From Onchidella celtica (Eukaryota; Mollusca; Gastropoda; Systellommatophora; Onchidiidae), in assembly GCA_963931925.1 (NCBI GenBank), contig OZ007576.1:18427811-18491810 (forward strand): a DNA stretch of 64,000 bases, read 5' to 3'. Positions 60,493 to 64,000 of this stretch are shown here, in pieces. Each line of letters begins with the position of its first letter. The first letter of the stretch is position 1. Below the pieces are notes generated by a model. It saw nothing but the letters and a program-made list of their open reading frames with translations. It ran no database searches and was not told where the DNA came from. The position numbers were made by a program, and so were the translations under genes.

Positions 60493-63076
60493 GTAAGTAA
60501 TATTTCAACTAAAAATGTACAGTGTATTTTGCTGTGTAGACAAATCTGAGCGTGTTTAAGTTGCACATACCATCTAAGGCCTCACACCTTGACAGAGACT
60601 ATGCCGTACTGTAAGGTTAGTTATGTTTTACTGGGAATGTGCCAGCACTTGTCTACGCCTGTGAAATTATTCTCTGCTCATTCTGATTTTAAAAACAAAA
60701 GTAAAAATAAATATGTCAACAGATTAGCTTAAGACATGAATGAGAAGGATATATTATCACTTTTAGCAGATTGTGAAACTAGGTCGTACGGTAAACAAAA
60801 TTGGAAGGGGTCGCCAACACCATACAGGATGTGCAGATCTGATAACTGTGGTCTGTTCATATTTTGAGGTCACTGGACTTGTTGAAAGCCGCCTGTGAGC
60901 TCTTTCACCACTGCAAACGTTCATACGCGCATTGTTTACCGCGGTGAGCTACTTTTCTCGCCATGCCAATGTCGGTCTCCCTGAGTCTCCCCAAAAATAC
61001 CAGAAATAATAAGATGGGACAGCTCGGGGTTTTCGCGTGCACAGGTTTGGCAGCCTCACTTTGTGGCGTGAGCGTGAGAGAAGTAAACTACGGCATTTTT
61101 GACAAAGCCGAATAGAGAAAATGCAGTTTTGTTCATCCTAGAAATTGCTGGAAGTCGCTTACTTTGTAATTATAAAGTATTTCGTTGTAGGAAATCTCTG
61201 GCTATTTTTTTTCTTTTTGAATGTGGCAGCAATTTCCCAATCGTTTTATTAGTTTACCATCATACCGAATATAGACCTAGTATATTAATTTTAGAGTAAC
61301 ATGGGAACGAGGCTGGATTTTCCGTTCATGACGAAACTCACACGCACCCTATCTCCCAGTAGCAAAGTAAACACTAGCGGGAACTATGGATGGTTTTTGT
61401 AAACGTTTAAGGACTTTCCTTTAATAATAACAACAGACTAACCTTGGATTTTCCTTGTCCTCGTTCTTCCCCTTCTTCTTTTTCTTCTCCAAACTCACGA
61501 AAAATACCCCATCGTCGAGAACCACATCAACCGTGTGCATCAGAGACACATTACATTACAATCTCTAGCAGTCCAGTCCCAAACGCTGTAGGTAGGCTAA
61601 AAATAACTTCTCGCGGGAGAGGCCGGTGAAGCCGCATGCACATTATTAGATCTATTCCTAAGCCGTCTCGTGAAAAATCTGTTTCTTCCTCTTTTTCCTT
61701 CCTTCACTCGCCCTTTTTAGCCTTACTTTAAAGAAAAATTCATCATTATTTACATACTACATATTTTAAAAATATTTTGACGGTGAAACTGCCTCTGAGC
61801 TGGAAGCGAAACCGTTGCCCGCGACCGGATTTAAACGGTATTTTATGAGACCCGAAGAAGGGAGTGTCTAATCTTATCAATCTTGTATCTTTGGTCTCCC
61901 GTGTCTGCCAGTACAATGTACCAATAGTGATTCCCCTCGTTACCTCCTTACTGGAACCAACAGCGGGGTGGTCTTTAATTCACTGAGTGAAAAAAAAGTA
62001 TGTAAACGCATATAATGTCAGAGGAATTAGAGCATCTGGCCATTTTATGATTCCAGTAATAGGGCATTCCAAAGAACGGCTTTCACTTCTTTTGTCAGTC
62101 ATACAAACGTGAACTATTCAGACATGTCATGTACTGGTAATTTAATTCCACCTTTTATTTCCGAGGTCAGATGAGTCATTTTTGTCATATACTCCACAAG
62201 CAAATCAGTTGGATTAATATAGAAACTATGATGGTGTTATTAAATGAAGAACACAATACATATTGAACTTTCATTCTGGTATGACAATACCACCTATAGA
62301 ACAAATTCAGAAGAAACACCTTCTGTTAATTGCCTTTTCATTGGATGCAACATCAGTTTCAACGTTATGTGTTAGAATTTACGTCCAAGGGTCTGTAGTG
62401 ACATTGGTCTTGCCGAACACTCACTAATGCCTATTTCTGATTATTGCTTTTGGGATTGGGGAAAAAAAAGGGAGGAGGGGGATATCTTTATTCCAAACTA
62501 TGTAATTTTATATTCATGTCATTGTCCGAAGTAGCGTATTATCTAGAACACAACGTATAACCAATGTTCAAACATGTAACTATATGTTTATGTCAGTCCG
62601 ACAGTGCAGCCTGTTTCATGTGAACTATTTTAAATGGGGGCAGTTAACGAAGTGCCAAACTCATATAATACCAGGGTTGAGGTAGACTTAGACGTCGATG
62701 GTTTCCCTTACTGAAGAGAGACTGAAGTCAATGTATTACAGCATGGCAGCATTTTTCTCACGTATAGAAGCAATTAAACCGAACTGTCAGGATATGAAAC
62801 CTGAGGACATGATACTGTCAGTGTCTTACACCAGAGGTAGTGACGGGTGTGGGTAGTTCTTATAATTATTCTACACAGTAAATATAGTATGTTTGAAGCG
62901 AAAATATATGATTACTCTGGCATTGGAATTTAATCAGACAGATGCATTCCATGATATTGAGTAACACTTTCTAGTCGGGGGGCCAACTTGCTCAATCTCT
63001 TCAAATTAGCTTTGAACCTTGCCCTGAAAAATGTACTCTTGTTTGTTGTATTTTCATTTAAAGTGATCCCCTGAGC

Positions 63077-63107
<31 letters not shown>

Positions 63108-64000
63108 AAACTGCCGGATATAATTGGCTAAAGGGTGGCATTACGTACATAGACACGATAATGTCCCCTATTTTACTCGGATAATATAGCTCATTTTTAA
63201 CGGGGGTGGGGTAAGAAAATATTCACTACTTTCTTGGCATTTTAGCAAAAGTTGTGATACTCTCCACACCTACTCTCAAATAGACAGACCAGGAATTGAA
63301 CGCTTCAGATGTATTATTTTTTTCGTTATTCTGCGTATCATGGATCCAGAACTCTGTACACATTAAAAAATCTGAAAATTTCGAATACATTATTTCGGAT
63401 CAGTATTTATAGTGACTAATATGGCACTATCTCAATATTTTTACCACCAGTATGTTTGAAAGATGCTACTAACAGTTTCTAATTTGTTAATTGTAAGATT
63501 AATCCCCCAGGAATGTAAATTTAGAATTTCTAAACGTCCTAAAATTTTTTGCCACTTAGAATTATAGCACTCATTTGCCTGCTCCGCCATTCTGAGTACT
63601 AAGAATAACCAGTACCATTTCAATAACTTTCTGTAGCTTTACCAATCTATCACCAGTTATTTGGCTTTTAGATACTGTCCGTACCATTGTTACCTCTTAA
63701 CAACAAATTGCTTTCATACTGATGCAATATAGTTCGAGTGTGGCTCCTATGTAAGGCAGTCTGAGCCTAGCGTTTGGACTCACTGAACATTTTATTGCTG
63801 AATTGGTTTGTCAGATAGTTACTGATCTCGGTTCAGTTTGATGGCACCTGATACCAGTCGAGTGTTTTTTGTTTTTTTTTGAGAGGCCAAAATGTTTCGC
63901 TTTCATCAGAAACAATGCCGTCTTAGGCACCGATATCAGGCACTCACGATACTGCATCCTAGCGATCATTTGATGTTCCATTTTGTGTCGTTACAATATC
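60493..64000. other. No gene recognised; intron-like
   Basis: AT-rich sequence with a C-tract followed by an A-tract (about 63079-63110). No further phase-0 small exon with good splice sites was found. Short frames on either strand lack family features. Confidence 0.4.

Overview
The window is nuclear DNA of an animal, most likely a gastropod mollusc. It has spliced small exons with consensus acceptors and donors, LTR retrotransposons, a tRNA-derived SINE, several MITE-like elements, and a stretch saturated with the palindromic hexamer GATCTA, which I associate with gastropod genomes (an impression, not a test). No operons, rRNA, functional tRNA or CRISPR were seen.

Layout. 1-5504: the right-hand part of a minus-strand Ty3/Gypsy-type LTR retrotransposon whose integrase lies before its reverse transcriptase (Gmr1-like order), now broken; its 5' LTR is 4304-5504. 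5505-10383: intron-like DNA with MITEs, a SINE and two small exons (7157-7219, 9828-9872). 10384-43819: a 33.4-kb head-to-tail array of nine nearly identical ~1405-bp LTRs alternating with eight ~2599-bp non-coding internal regions (period 4004-4005 bp), on the minus strand. The whole block is bounded by one 5-bp target-site duplication, ATCAG. It therefore looks like one recent non-autonomous LTR insertion that grew in place into a macrosatellite. 43825-54331: one exon (44678-44770), a MITE nested in another MITE, a 38-bp minisatellite and the GATCTA-rich zone. 54332-60492: eight more small exons, decayed exon copies, and a 32-bp minisatellite seeded at an exon-intron border. 60493-64000: nothing recognised.

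Genes. The only host gene I can support is a plus-strand series of eleven small exons (45-108 bp), all a multiple of three long and all flanked by phase-0 introns. All but one clearly encode variants of one module, a basic Lys/Arg-Ser half followed by an acidic Ser half (for example DRRKSKKSTKGSKESD). That they form one gene is inferred from shared phase, strand, size and composition. Its first and last exons are probably outside the window and its family is not recognised. The retroelement array lies in its second visible intron, antisense to it.

Most other open frames, including the copies that recur in every array unit, are chance frames in repeats.
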